A stretch of DNA of 64,000 nt from positions 4,244,198 through 4,308,197 of the forward strand of contig NZ_CM001441.1 in the NCBI RefSeq assembly GCF_000244895.1, in the 5' to 3' direction. Under the pieces are notes generated by a model. It had not been told where the DNA came from. It saw only the letters and a list, made by a program, of their open reading frames with translations, and made no database searches. The first letter of the stretch is position 1. Each line of letters starts with the position of its first letter. Positions 42,493-51,570 of the stretch are shown here, piece after piece. Made by a program: the position numbers and the translations under genes. The stretch comes from Desulfosporosinus youngiae DSM 17734. GTDB taxonomy: Bacteria > Bacillota > Desulfitobacteriia > Desulfitobacteriales > Desulfitobacteriaceae.

Positions 42493-44067
42493 ATGTTTAA
42501 GAAACTATTAAAAACTGTAATATCCTTGGCTCTTGCAGCCACTCTGGGGCTGACGGGCTGCACGAATTCCCAACCCGCCGCCGGCGACGGGCCACAATCT
42601 TCCGGCCCCTTGGTTATCAACCTGGAAGGAGGAGACTGGGGCTATCCCACTCCCTTCAGCCATTATTCCCGGGGGCCGGGCAGCTTTAAGATGGCCCTGA
42701 TCTTCGACAGCCTCCTGGAACGAGGGGAAAAAGGCTATATTCCCTGGCTGGCTGACAAGTGGGAGGTCTCCGGAGACGGTCTGACCTACACCTTTACGCT
42801 CAAAGACAATGTCAGATGGCAGGACGGCCGGCCTATGACGGCGGAGGATGTCAAGTTTTCCTTCGATTATTACGCGGTTCATCCCCCGGTCTCCAATGAC
42901 CTGACCATTGACAACCAAAGCTTCATTCAGTCGGTAGAAGCTACGGACGCCAAAACCGTGCGCTTTAAGGTGGAAAAACCCCTGGCCATTGTCCTGGGTA
43001 AAATCGGAAATACCCGGATTATTCCCCGCCACATCTGGGAAAGTGTAGATGACCCCCTTAAGTTCACCGCCCCTGAAGCCGCCGTCGGCACGGGGCCCTT
43101 CCTGCTTAAGGAATACAATAAGGAACAGGGTGCCTATAAGTTTGAAGCCTTTAAAGACTTCTGGGGACCGAAGCCCCTGGTGGATACCCTCCAGTTTGTC
43201 CCTGTCAGTGATCCTGTTCTGGCTTTTGACAAGGGTGAAATCGACCTAACCGGCAGTATTACTACGGATATCCTGCCTAAGTATCAAAACAGCGAAGACT
43301 ATAAGGTCCTGCAAAACCCCGGCTTTTGGGGGTATCGCCTCATTTTCAATATGGAAAAAAGGCCGGAACTCAAAGATAAGGCTGTTCGTCAAGCCTTTGC
43401 CTATGCCATCAACCGCCGGGAACTGGTGGAAAAGGTGGCCAGGAACGCGGCCGTACCGGCAAGCGCGGGCTACCTGCCTGTGGGACACCTCTGGTATAAT
43501 CCGGCAGTTAAAGACTACGAGTTTAATCTCGAAAAGGCCAGGCAGCTCCTGGCGGGCCGGACCCTTTCCGTTAAGCTCTTAACCGGCAACTCCAATGAAG
43601 AATTGCGAATCGGAGAGCTGCTCAAAATAAGTCTGGCCCAGGCCGGAATTGAACTCAGCGTTACCAGTGCGGACACTAAAACCCGGGATGCGGCCGTTAA
43701 AAAAGGCGACTATGAACTGGTTTTGAACGGCCACGGCGGCTGGGGCGGCGATGCGGACCTGCTGCGAACAAGTTATGCCAGTAAAATCACCACCAGCCAA
43801 AGTCCCTCTGCCGACGGCATCCGCGGCTACAGCAATGAGCAGCTCAACGAGCTCTGCCGGCAGCAATTGTATGAATTGGACGCTGAGAAGCGCAAAGCCA
43901 TGGTTTTCCGGATCCAGGAGCTGATCGCTGAGGAAGTTCCCCAACTTCCCCTCTACAACACCACCGGCTATGTGGTCTTCAAGCCGGCCAAGTTTGACGG
44001 CTGGAAATATATGTTCGACCATCACGAGGTAACCCACAACAAGCTCTCCTACCTGGATGTGAACTAG
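42493..44067 (+). CDS. Extracytoplasmic solute-binding lipoprotein (SBP_bac_5)
   Basis: 524 residues; ATG after GTGGAGGTTCAGT. Lipobox LGLTGCTN. Family features TYTFTLKDNVRWQDGRPMTA and GTGPFLLKEY, with FAYAINRRELV following. First intact gene of a four-gene importer (binding protein, two permeases, fused ATPases) behind leader copy 6. Ligand unknown; relatives carry peptides, nickel and metallophores. Confidence 0.85.
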   Translation: MFKKLLKTVISLALAATLGLTGCTNSQPAAGDGPQSSGPLVINLEGGDWGYPTPFSHYSRGPGSFKMALIFDSLLERGEKGYIPWLADKWEVSGDGLTYTFTLKDNVRWQDGRPMTAEDVKFSFDYYAVHPPVSNDLTIDNQSFIQSVEATDAKTVRFKVEKPLAIVLGKIGNTRIIPRHIWESVDDPLKFTAPEAAVGTGPFLLKEYNKEQGAYKFEAFKDFWGPKPLVDTLQFVPVSDPVLAFDKGEIDLTGSITTDILPKYQNSEDYKVLQNPGFWGYRLIFNMEKRPELKDKAVRQAFAYAINRRELVEKVARNAAVPASAGYLPVGHLWYNPAVKDYEFNLEKARQLLAGRTLSVKLLTGNSNEELRIGELLKISLAQAGIELSVTSADTKTRDAAVKKGDYELVLNGHGGWGGDADLLRTSYASKITTSQSPSADGIRGYSNEQLNELCRQQLYELDAEKRKAMVFRIQELIAEEVPQLPLYNTTGYVVFKPAKFDGWKYMFDHHEVTHNKLSYLDVN

Positions 44068-44070
44068 TGA

Positions 44071-45048
44071 ATGGGCAAAAGCATCCTTAAAAAAACCGGC
44101 GAGTACCTGCTGACCTTTTGGGTTATTATCACTCTGAACTTTTTCATCCCCCGACTTATGCCCGGAGACCCCTTTACCTTTTTATCCTCCGGTGAGGGAC
44201 AGATCACCGTCACTTATTCCGAGGCGCAAATCGCCAAATACAAGGCTTATTACGGACTCGACAAGCCCCTGCCGGTTCAGTACACAATCTATCTGACCAA
44301 CCTGCTGCAGGGTAATATCGGCTACAGCATTTACTACAACAACAGTGTTCTCTCGGTGATCGGCAAGCGGGTGTTATGGACTCTGGCCATTGTTCTGGCC
44401 GCACTTCTGATCAGCTGCCTGGTGGGTACGGTGCTGGGAAGCCTTTCCGCCTGGCACCGCAGCGGAGCCTTTGATAAGATCATGTATTCTCTTATCATTG
44501 CTCTTTCTGAAATACCGGCTTTTCTAATCGGCATTCTCTTTCTCTTTATCCTGGCCGCCCAGCTGGAACTCTTCCCTTTGTCGGGAGGCATGAAGCCCTT
44601 TGCCGACTACGGCAGCTGGACAGATAAACTCTCAGATCTTATGGCCCATGCTTTCCTGCCTGTTCTTACTTTGTCCCTGGTCCGCCTGGGCGAATTCTAC
44701 CTTCTCTCCCGCAACAGCATGATCTCAGTGCTCTCCAAGGATTACATGAGAACGGCCCGGGCCAAGGGGCTGGAAAAAAGGCGGCTTATCTTCCGCCATG
44801 CTCTTAAAAACGCTCTTCTGCCTATCGTAACCAGGTTGTTTTTGTCCCTTGGCGCCGTCTTTGGCGGCGCTATCCTGGTGGAAAATGTCTTCAAGTATCC
44901 GGGGGTGGGGTTTTTGATGAGAGAGGCGGTCCTGGTCAGGGACTATGTCCTTATTCAGGGAATCTTCTTATTCGTAGCCGTTACGGTCCTGACTATGAAT
45001 CTCCTGGCCGATCTCATCTACAGCAGATTAGACCCGAGGGTGAGTTAA
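44071..45048 (+). CDS. Opp/Nik-type importer permease, B subunit
   Basis: 325 residues, six helices. LDKPLPVQYTIYLTNLLQGN is the conserved external loop and ARAKGLEKRRLIFRHALKNA the EAA loop. Starts 3 bp after the binding-protein stop. Confidence 0.85.
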   Translation: MGKSILKKTGEYLLTFWVIITLNFFIPRLMPGDPFTFLSSGEGQITVTYSEAQIAKYKAYYGLDKPLPVQYTIYLTNLLQGNIGYSIYYNNSVLSVIGKRVLWTLAIVLAALLISCLVGTVLGSLSAWHRSGAFDKIMYSLIIALSEIPAFLIGILFLFILAAQLELFPLSGGMKPFADYGSWTDKLSDLMAHAFLPVLTLSLVRLGEFYLLSRNSMISVLSKDYMRTARAKGLEKRRLIFRHALKNALLPIVTRLFLSLGAVFGGAILVENVFKYPGVGFLMREAVLVRDYVLIQGIFLFVAVTVLTMNLLADLIYSRLDPRVS

Positions 45049-45894
45049 ATGAAGTATGTCAGACAAGCAATTGCAACTCTCCGGAGCTTATCCTTCCTGG
45101 GAAAATCGGGTCTGGCCGTGATTTCAGCCGTCTTTATCCTGGCTGTCTTCTCCTCCTGGCTGGCCCCTCATTCCTGGAGCGTCCCCTCCGGAAAGGCTCT
45201 GGAGCCCCCCGGGGCCGGCCACTGGCTGGGTACGGATGATTTGGGCATCGACCTTTGGGCACAGATTTGCTACGGTGCCGGGATCAGCATCAGCGTGGGC
45301 TTGGGCACCGCTTTGCTGGCAGGAATCGGCGGCAGCATCATCGGCATCTTTGCGGGATACTTTGGCGGGCTGGCGGACAAAGTGGTCATGCGCCTCACCG
45401 ACCTGGTGATTGTCCTGCCGGATCTGCCCATGATGATTGTGCTGGGAGCTTTTTTCGGTCCCAGTGTCCGCAACATTATTATCGTCCTGGCTCTTTTTTC
45501 CTGGACGATACCGGCGAGAATCGTCCGCTCCAAGATCATTGCCGTCAAACAGGAAAATTATGTGACGGCGGCTGCCAGCTATGGGGCGGGGTTTTGGCAT
45601 CTGACTCTGCGCCACTTCCTGCCCAATATCTTTCCCCTGGTCATGGTCAGCACCGTTCGCCTGACCAGCCGGGCTATCGTTGCCGAGGCCGGCCTGGCCT
45701 TTTTAGGCTTGGGAGACCCCACCTCCAAAAGCTGGGGCCTGATTATGAACCATGCTATCAACTTTAAGGGGATTTACTTTACGGAGTACTGGAAATGGTG
45801 GGTGGTCAGTCCCATTACCGCCATTATGCTGCTGGTTACCGCCCTGGCCTTTATCGGCAGGGATCTGGAAAAAGTCATCAGCACTAAAACCTAA
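45049..45894 (+). CDS. Opp/Nik-type importer permease, C subunit
   Basis: 281 residues. LGTDDLGIDLWAQICYG is the family segment; EAA loop AAASYGAGFWHLTLRHFLPN. Start codon immediately follows the B-subunit stop, with GAGGGTGAG as ribosome site inside that gene. Confidence 0.85.
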   Translation: MKYVRQAIATLRSLSFLGKSGLAVISAVFILAVFSSWLAPHSWSVPSGKALEPPGAGHWLGTDDLGIDLWAQICYGAGISISVGLGTALLAGIGGSIIGIFAGYFGGLADKVVMRLTDLVIVLPDLPMMIVLGAFFGPSVRNIIIVLALFSWTIPARIVRSKIIAVKQENYVTAAASYGAGFWHLTLRHFLPNIFPLVMVSTVRLTSRAIVAEAGLAFLGLGDPTSKSWGLIMNHAINFKGIYFTEYWKWWVVSPITAIMLLVTALAFIGRDLEKVISTKT

Positions 45895-45969
45895 GCAGGG
45901 TTTGCCTGTTGCTCACCCTTTCTCATGATTATTTATGCCGCCGGTAATAACGGCGGAATGGAGGTTATT

Positions 45970-47670
45970 ATGGAGGATTCACTTATAAGGGTGGAAAACC
46001 TTTCCGTAGATTACCGGCCGGATCAGGAATGCCCTCCGGCAGTCAGCCGGGTCAGCTTTACTCTGGACAGAGGGGCCAGTTTAGGAATCATCGGCGAGTC
46101 CGGCAGCGGCAAAACCTCTCTGGCCCTGGCCCTGATGGGGCTGATTAAAAAACCCGCCTCCGCCGGCGGCCGGATTTACTTTGGAGATCGGGAATTAAAC
46201 AGCCTGACAGAAAAGGAACGGAATCTCTATCGCTGGGGAAAGATTGCCATTGTCTTTCAAAACAGTCTGGATGTGCTGAATCCTGTCTTAACGGTCCACG
46301 AGCAGATCCTGGAATGTCTTCTCAGGCACACGAACCTGACCGGGCAGGCCGCCGCTGAAAAAGTTCTCCGGCTTCTGGAACTGGTGGGTCTTAAGCCAAG
46401 CTGGAACACTTATTACCCTCATCAGTTATCCGGAGGCATGCGCCAGAGGGTCTTGCTGGCCATGGCATTGTCCTGCGATCCCGAGGTTTTAATCGTGGAT
46501 GAACCCACCACGGCCCTGGACGCTATTGCCAAGAGTGAAATTGTCAGTCTCCTGCTCCGGCTCCACAAGGAAAGGAAATTCGCCTTGCTGGTCATCTCTC
46601 ATGAGATGCAGATTGTCGCCAAACTGACGAGCAGGGTGATGGTCATGTACGGGGGACACATTGTGGAAGAAGGCTTAACCAGGGACGTCCTGAAAAATCC
46701 CCTCCACACCTACACCCGGGGCCTGATTCAGGCTTCTCCCGCCCTTAACCCCTACCTGGATTTGTGGGGTATACCGGGGGAATCGGACCAAAACAGCCCG
46801 GAGGGATGTCCCTTTTACCGGCGCTGCCAGCAAAAGCTGGCGGAATGCCGGACCAAGGGGCCTCTCCTGGAGTATATTTCCCTGGAACGGAAAGTGGCCT
46901 GCAACCAAGGGGGGATTGCCACCCTGCTCCTGGGCCGCGGGCTTAAAAAGACCTTTGTGTTTAAAGGCAGAGCCGTTAAGGCTTGCGACAACTGCGATCT
47001 GTCCGTCCGCTCGGGGGAAGTGGCCGTCCTCCTGGGCGAATCAGGCTCCGGCAAAACCACCCTGGCCGGTCTTCTCTCCGGAGTATTGACCCCGGACATG
47101 GGCGAAGTCCTCTTTGCCGGGGAAAAAGTCAGGGGAAACAGCGCCACCTGCCGGCCAAAGGGTATTCAAATCGTCTTTCAGGACCCCTTTACCGCTACTA
47201 ATGAACACCTGAGTATTGCCCAAGTGGTCAGGGAACCTCTGGATATCCTGAAACTGGGCAGCAAAGGGGAACGAATGGAAACAGTACGCCAGGCTCTCAA
47301 GGATGTTCAGCTTCCCGCTGACGATGAGTTTATGGCCCGAAAATGTCACAGCTTAAGCGGCGGCCAGCGGCAGCGGGTGGCTCTGGCCCGCAGTCTGATC
47401 ATGGAACCCCGGCTCTTGATTGCCGATGAAATCAGCTCCATGCTGGACCCTTCCACTCAGGCCAATGTCCTGAGACTCCTCAAGGGACTGCAGAACGCCA
47501 AGGGGTTTGCCATGCTCTACATCACTCACGATCTGGCCCTGGCCCGCAAGATTGCCGATCGGGTTTATGTCATGTATCAAGGCAGGATTATCGAGGATGG
47601 GTCTGTAGTGGAGGTCTTTGATTCCCCTAGGGAAGACTATACCGGCAAGCTGGTGAAACAGTCCCTTTAA
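45970..47670 (+). CDS. Fused double ATPase of an Opp/Nik-type importer (D-F fusion)
   Basis: About 566 residues from the ATG after GGAGGTTATT. Two complete ATPase domains in tandem: GESGSGKTSLA / LSGGMRQRV / VLIVDEPTTALD, then GESGSGKTTLA / LSGGQRQRV / LLIADEISSMLD. The Cys-containing extension (CPFYRRCQQKLAEC) sits between them. The other two importers in the window use separate D and F genes. A terminator follows at 47758-47798. Confidence 0.9.
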   Translation: MEDSLIRVENLSVDYRPDQECPPAVSRVSFTLDRGASLGIIGESGSGKTSLALALMGLIKKPASAGGRIYFGDRELNSLTEKERNLYRWGKIAIVFQNSLDVLNPVLTVHEQILECLLRHTNLTGQAAAEKVLRLLELVGLKPSWNTYYPHQLSGGMRQRVLLAMALSCDPEVLIVDEPTTALDAIAKSEIVSLLLRLHKERKFALLVISHEMQIVAKLTSRVMVMYGGHIVEEGLTRDVLKNPLHTYTRGLIQASPALNPYLDLWGIPGESDQNSPEGCPFYRRCQQKLAECRTKGPLLEYISLERKVACNQGGIATLLLGRGLKKTFVFKGRAVKACDNCDLSVRSGEVAVLLGESGSGKTTLAGLLSGVLTPDMGEVLFAGEKVRGNSATCRPKGIQIVFQDPFTATNEHLSIAQVVREPLDILKLGSKGERMETVRQALKDVQLPADDEFMARKCHSLSGGQRQRVALARSLIMEPRLLIADEISSMLDPSTQANVLRLLKGLQNAKGFAMLYITHDLALARKIADRVYVMYQGRIIEDGSVVEVFDSPREDYTGKLVKQSL

Positions 47671-47757
47671 GATAGACCGGTGATTAAAAAAGTCCGTGTA
47701 TGTCGTCCGTATCCTTTACGGACCGCGCAACTAACCGGATTTATTGTAAAGAACGGC

Positions 47758-47798
47758 AAAGCGCCGGTGTGGATACCGCTTCCATACCGGCGCTTTTT
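47758..47798 (+). terminator. Terminator of the importer operon
   Basis: AAAGCGCCGGT/ACCGGCGCTTTTT, perfect 11-bp stem with T run on the plus strand, about 90 bp after the fused ATPase gene. Confidence 0.85.
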
Positions 47799-47811
47799 CG
47801 CGTCTTACGCG

Positions 47812-48097
47812 CAGGGCATCATCAGCCATTCCCGGAGTATACACACGCTGGGCTCGTCCGGAAAAGGCGCGAGAGAGAAACGGCACTCGGTGCAGACGGT
47901 GCGCTTGCCGCCGATGTCCGCGCCAATCACATTACCTCTTTACCTTACTCTTCCTTTTTTATGAACATTTCCCCACAGTCGGCCCTTCTTGCCGATGCGA
48001 CCGGTCTTGTAAACTGCATTCCTTGCTCCCCGATCACAATAGAGAGGGGCCGCAGAACCGGTATGATTTGCCCTCTCTTTTGGGGTTTTAAAATCAT
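47812..48097 (-). other. Possible small gene and zinc-ribbon scrap, unassigned
   Basis: A 50-codon minus-strand frame at 47945-48097 starts with ATG after AAAGGAGGAAGAAAATT and reads MILKPQKRGQIIPVLRPLSI onward; no family recognised. Downstream at about 47812-47930 another frame reads GGKRTVCTECRFSLAPF, a CxxC scrap. Both look like remains of plasmid- or transposon-borne DNA rather than part of the transport system. Confidence 0.35.
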
Positions 48098-48159
48098 AAT
48101 TTTCTTCCTCCTTTAAAAGACCAGGAAAGTTTGCCGGCTTCATTGGGAAAATGCCCTCC

Positions 48160-48912
48160 CTAACTTGGAATCACGACCATTTGGTTCCGTACCCGCTCCA
48201 CACTTACCGGAACTCCATAAGCCTGAGAGATGTTCTCAGCGGTCATCACTTCCGGGCCTCCGGCGGCAAAAACTTTGGTGTTCTGCAATAACAGAAATTT
48301 ATCTGAGAAGCGTAATGCCAGATTCAGATCGTGCATCACCGCAACCACCGCAATATTCTTCTCTCTAGCAGCAGCCTGAATGGTTCTCAGCACTTCAATT
48401 TGATTTCTCAGATCCAAGTTGCTGGTTGGCTCATCTAATAAGAGAACCTCAGGTTCCTGAGCTAAGGCCCTGGCAATCACGACTTTCTGCAGTTCCCCTC
48501 CACTCAGTTCATCTAAGTAGCGAAGCGCAAATTCCTCCAGACCGGTTCTTGCCAATACCTCTTGCACCAGCGCCAAGTCTGACGCTGTCGCCTCCCACTT
48601 AATGTGAGGCTTGCGGCCTAAAAGGACAGCGTCAAAGACAGTCTGCCGATTGCTCTCGTAGTTTTGGGCGACATAGGCCATCTTCAGGGCTATTGCCAAA
48701 CGGCTAAGCTCAGACACTTCCTGGTTATCTAATAAAACGCTGCCCTTTTTAGGCTGCAAAATCCTGTTCAAGGTCTTGAGCAGTGTGGATTTCCCGGCGC
48801 CATTGTTCCCTAGAATGGAGAGAAACTCTCCTCTTTGCACGGAAAAACCTACCTTATCCAAGATTGTCCGGGAACTGTATCTAAATTCGATCTCTTTGGC
48901 AGACAGGATCAT
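48160..48912 (-). CDS. FecE/BtuD-type importer ATPase
   Basis: 250 residues with Walker A GNNGAGKST, signature LSGGELQKV, Walker B VLLLDEPTSNLD. Overlaps the permease gene by 4 bp. Parent-type sequence of the decayed copy at 38206-38510. Confidence 0.88.
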   Translation of the reverse strand: MILSAKEIEFRYSSRTILDKVGFSVQRGEFLSILGNNGAGKSTLLKTLNRILQPKKGSVLLDNQEVSELSRLAIALKMAYVAQNYESNRQTVFDAVLLGRKPHIKWEATASDLALVQEVLARTGLEEFALRYLDELSGGELQKVVIARALAQEPEVLLLDEPTSNLDLRNQIEVLRTIQAAAREKNIAVVAVMHDLNLALRFSDKFLLLQNTKVFAAGGPEVMTAENISQAYGVPVSVERVRNQMVVIPS

Positions 48913-49991
48913 CGCAACTTAGCCCCCTTCACCAGCAGATAGAGAAAGAGAGGAGCTCCCAGAAAAGAGGTTACTGCCCCTACAGGCAAGATCACGGGTG
49001 CGATGATCCGCCTGGCCAGAGTATCCGCAGCCAGAAGCAGCAAAGCCCCCATCACCCCGGATGCCGGAATAAGAAAGCGATTGTCCCCGCCAATCAAGCG
49101 CCTCACAAGATGGGGCGCAACAAGACCAATGAAGGCAATTATGCCTAAAAAGGAAACTGCCGTAGCAGTAATCAAAGAAGCAAAGAACATCCCCAACTGT
49201 CTCGTTTTTTCCACGTTGACACCCAGACCCTTGGCGGTTTCTGCCCCACTGTCCAGAGCATTATAATTCCAACGGTTAAATAAGAAAAAGAGTACGGAGC
49301 CGAAGACTACACAGGACATAATCCCTAACTCTCCCCATGCTGCCCGCCCGATATCTCCAAACGTCCAGAAGACAATTGCTGCAACGTTGACATCATTAGT
49401 AAAATACTGTAAAAGCATAGTGCCTGCCTGAAAGAAAAATCCTAAAGCAAACCCGGCCAACACCATAGACTCTGGTGACACACCCTTATATTGGGCCAGA
49501 AAAATAATGATCATAGTCGAAAGCATAGCCCCCACGAAGGCGGAAATAGTGACAAGATAAGGACTGCTAATCAGAATCGTTCCTCCACCTGTGCTTGAAG
49601 AACTACCTGCTCCCCAGCCAACGATGGCCAGCGCAGCCCCAAAGGCTGCGCCTTGAGCTATACCGACGGTAGTCGGAGAGGCTAAGGGATTTCTGAGAAC
49701 ATTTTGCATGACCGCACCGGCAGCCCCCAAACCTATCCCCGCCACCATTGCTGCCAATACTCGGGGTAAGCGGATTGACCAAATGATAATCTGAGACTGT
49801 CCTTCGGTTTGGCCGAGCAACGTCAAGAGGACCTGCCAGGGTGAAAGCTCAGCTGAACCGGCACTGATGGCATAGAGGGCGAGCACTGCAGTCAGAAGGA
49901 TTAGTGCCAGCATGATTAATTTTTTCTTCCAAGTATATCTCAAATAATGATTTGCCGTCCCGCTATCCGGCACGCTTTCATTGCGAACCAA
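48909..49991 (-). CDS. FecCD/BtuC-type importer permease
   Basis: 360 residues with 9-10 helices. AGAVMQNVLRNPLASPTTVG and GLVAPHLVRRLIGGDNRF are the family markers. An intact counterpart of the altered permease at 34754-35821. Operon order binding protein, permease, ATPase. Confidence 0.88.
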   Translation of the reverse strand: MVRNESVPDSGTANHYLRYTWKKKLIMLALILLTAVLALYAISAGSAELSPWQVLLTLLGQTEGQSQIIIWSIRLPRVLAAMVAGIGLGAAGAVMQNVLRNPLASPTTVGIAQGAAFGAALAIVGWGAGSSSSTGGGTILISSPYLVTISAFVGAMLSTMIIIFLAQYKGVSPESMVLAGFALGFFFQAGTMLLQYFTNDVNVAAIVFWTFGDIGRAAWGELGIMSCVVFGSVLFFLFNRWNYNALDSGAETAKGLGVNVEKTRQLGMFFASLITATAVSFLGIIAFIGLVAPHLVRRLIGGDNRFLIPASGVMGALLLLAADTLARRIIAPVILPVGAVTSFLGAPLFLYLLVKGAKLR

Positions 49992-50007
49992 TTCTAATCA
50001 CCTCAAA

Positions 50008-51129
50008 TTACTTTCCCAGCTCAAGCTTTTTAAAGCCGCCTAAATCCCGTTCCATTTCAGCATATAAAGGTTTGCCTAACAGAAACTGATAAATTTCATC
50101 ACTTTTCTTGAGCGGATCGATGTCTTTAAACTGTTCAGGGAAGATAATTTTTCCCGCGTAATAGGCGTCTGCAAAGGCCGTGTCGATATTGGGGTTATAG
50201 TTATTAAAGGGAATCAAGTTATAGACCCGGTCATTTTTCAAAGCCTGCAAGGATTGGTAGAAAGCAGGGTTTCTCTTATAATCTTCCGTAACCAGTGCAT
50301 ACCCTCCCGCATCAAGAAACAAGAAAACCGGATTCCAGCTGATGAGTTTTTCTTTATCAATCATAACCGTTCCGTTTTTGCCTGTTTCATCAACCACATT
50401 TTTGGCACCGATATACTTAAATGGAGGGTATTGGGCCTGAGTGCTTTCAATCCCCCGCGCTCCTTTCATGCTCACAGCACCTACATAAACCTTTGCTTTG
50501 TCCCCATCGGCAAGATCTTTCGTCCGTTCTCCCAAATCCTTTTCATTTTGTTTAAGATAGGCCACAACCTCTTGAGCCCGCTTCTCCTTGCCTATGATTG
50601 TGCCGATTATATTGATAGAACGATACAAATCCTCGCCAAAGGTCGCCAAATCGCCATAGCTTAAAGCGACGACCGGAATACCTGTTTTGGCCTGTAATTG
50701 ATCAGCCTTCTCTTTATCCACAAGGGTACAGACAAAAATCACATCCGGTTGGACGCTGACCAAGCTTTCCTCATTCGGGGCAGTATCCGGCCCGCCCTGC
50801 CCAATGCCGGGCAGTTTTTTCAGATCCGGATTAGCCATCATATAGGATCTTCCCGGGGAAGCTTTTTTTTCAGTCTCTTCGATACCCACTACCATAGAGG
50901 TGCCTTCGGCATAAGTCACCAACCGCAAGGCACCCGGTCCGATGGCCACGACCCTTTGAACAGGGACCGCCAGCTCCACTTCTCTGCCCAGCAAATCCGT
51001 AACTTTTTGTTTTTGGACCTGAGCCGTTGTGGGAACCGTTCCCCCTTCCTTCTCTGCAGTTCCTCCACATCCCGTTAAAAGGACTAAGGACATAGTTAGC
51101 GTCAAAAATAGCGCCATCAGTTTTCTCAT
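50008..51129 (-). CDS. FecB/BtuF-type binding lipoprotein
   Basis: 373 residues; ATG after GAAGGAGGATGAGTTTCA. Lipobox VLLTGCGG. First lobe VTDLLGREVELAVPVQRVVA, helical backbone, second lobe ending FLLGKPLYAEM. Family binds iron-siderophores, haem or corrinoids; the paralogue at 53702-54871 lacks its own permease and may share this one. The start codon overlaps the stop of a 40-codon FmdE-like frame (ATGA). Confidence 0.88.
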   Translation of the reverse strand: MRKLMALFLTLTMSLVLLTGCGGTAEKEGGTVPTTAQVQKQKVTDLLGREVELAVPVQRVVAIGPGALRLVTYAEGTSMVVGIEETEKKASPGRSYMMANPDLKKLPGIGQGGPDTAPNEESLVSVQPDVIFVCTLVDKEKADQLQAKTGIPVVALSYGDLATFGEDLYRSINIIGTIIGKEKRAQEVVAYLKQNEKDLGERTKDLADGDKAKVYVGAVSMKGARGIESTQAQYPPFKYIGAKNVVDETGKNGTVMIDKEKLISWNPVFLFLDAGGYALVTEDYKRNPAFYQSLQALKNDRVYNLIPFNNYNPNIDTAFADAYYAGKIIFPEQFKDIDPLKKSDEIYQFLLGKPLYAEMERDLGGFKKLELGK

Positions 51130-51248
51130 TGAAACTCATCCTCCTTCAAGGCGATCTGTGCCGCCTGGAAACCGATTGCCAAACCGGGGCAAATATGTCC
51201 GTGAAACTCTACACAACGCTCCCAATCCATCTGAACTTGTTTCTCCAT
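51126..51248 (-). CDS. 40-residue FmdE-like N-terminal fragment, coupled to the binding-protein gene
   Basis: Reads ...WERCVEFHGHICPGLAIG then FQAAQIALKEDEFQ and stops in an ATGA overlap with the binding-protein start. Full FmdE at 51571 has WEKAVEFHGHECPGLAIG at the same place, including the His and Cys that bind metal in this family. The rest of FmdE is missing, so it is either a deletion remnant kept for translational coupling or a real mini-protein. Start ATG has GGAGCGG upstream. Confidence 0.6.
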   Translation of the reverse strand: MEKQVQMDWERCVEFHGHICPGLAIGFQAAQIALKEDEFQ

Positions 51249-51271
51249 CGTTTCATCCGCTCCTTTAGTTT

Positions 51272-51328
51272 AATAAAAAAAGAGACCACAAAGCTGACTT
51301 CGTTATCGAAGCCAGACCTCCATGGTCT
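51272..51328 (-). ncRNA. RNA element copy 7, lacking the distal arm
   Basis: Minus strand: P2 AGACC/GGTCT with loop ATGGA (compensatory G-C for A-T against other copies), an extended P3 GGCTTCG/CGAAGTC, 3' arm CTTTGTGGTCT and T run. The distal ACCAYGAAG arm is replaced by an A/T-rich sequence. Confidence 0.75.
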
Positions 51329-51358
51329 AATTTTTAAGTATTTTGTTTAATGTTGGTA

Positions 51359-51385
51359 GTTCTACATGAATTTAAGAATTCCTTC
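51359..51385 (-). promoter_or_regulatory. Sigma-H-like promoter for leader copy 7
   Basis: -35 GAAGGAATT, 11-nt spacer, GTAGAAC on the minus strand; last -10 base differs from the other sites. Confidence 0.55.
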
Positions 51386-51425
51386 TTTTTCCCTTGCCCT
51401 TTTATACATTTTGAACATATGTCTG

Positions 51426-51452
51426 GCAGGAATTCATGAGATGTTGTAGAAT
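51426..51452 (+). promoter_or_regulatory. Sigma-H-like promoter for leader copy 8
   Basis: -35 GCAGGAATT, 11-nt spacer, -10 GTAGAAT. A TATAAT lies about 5 bp further on, but with no good -35 for it. Confidence 0.7.
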
Positions 51453-51473
51453 ACTAGTATAATCATAGCTCGC

Positions 51474-51552
51474 AGGACCATGAAGGTGTTTGTGAAGACC
51501 ATGGAGGTCTGACTTTGATAGGTCAGTTTTCTTTTGGTCTTTTTTATTTTGC
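51474..51552 (+). ncRNA. Recurrent RNA element, copy 8
   Basis: Distal arm ACCATGAAGG, P2 AGACC/GGTCT with loop ATGGA, P3 CTGAC/GTCAG, 3' arm TTTTGGTCT and T run ending about 20 bp before the FmdE start codon. Distal pairing is weak in this copy; proximal AGACC with GGTCT is strong. Confidence 0.8.
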
Positions 51553-51570
51553 AAAAGGGGGATTAATGGT

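Noticed and set aside
51453-51462. Sigma-A promoter with TATAAT before the FmdE leader
   Set aside because: No acceptable -35 lies 16-18 bp upstream, whereas the sigma-H-like site fits and is shared with six other copies.
51474-51552. Conserved leader peptide reading MKVFAKTMEV inside the RNA element
   Set aside because: The frame breaks between copies (one-base differences, ACG or TAG in place of ATG or a sense codon), while stem pairing is kept. RNA structure explains the conservation better than a peptide.
51272-51552. Moco/tungsten cofactor riboswitch upstream of FmdE
   Set aside because: FmdE context made this tempting, but the element is too short and lacks the long multi-stem aptamer I remember for that class. 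Not called without a covariance search.
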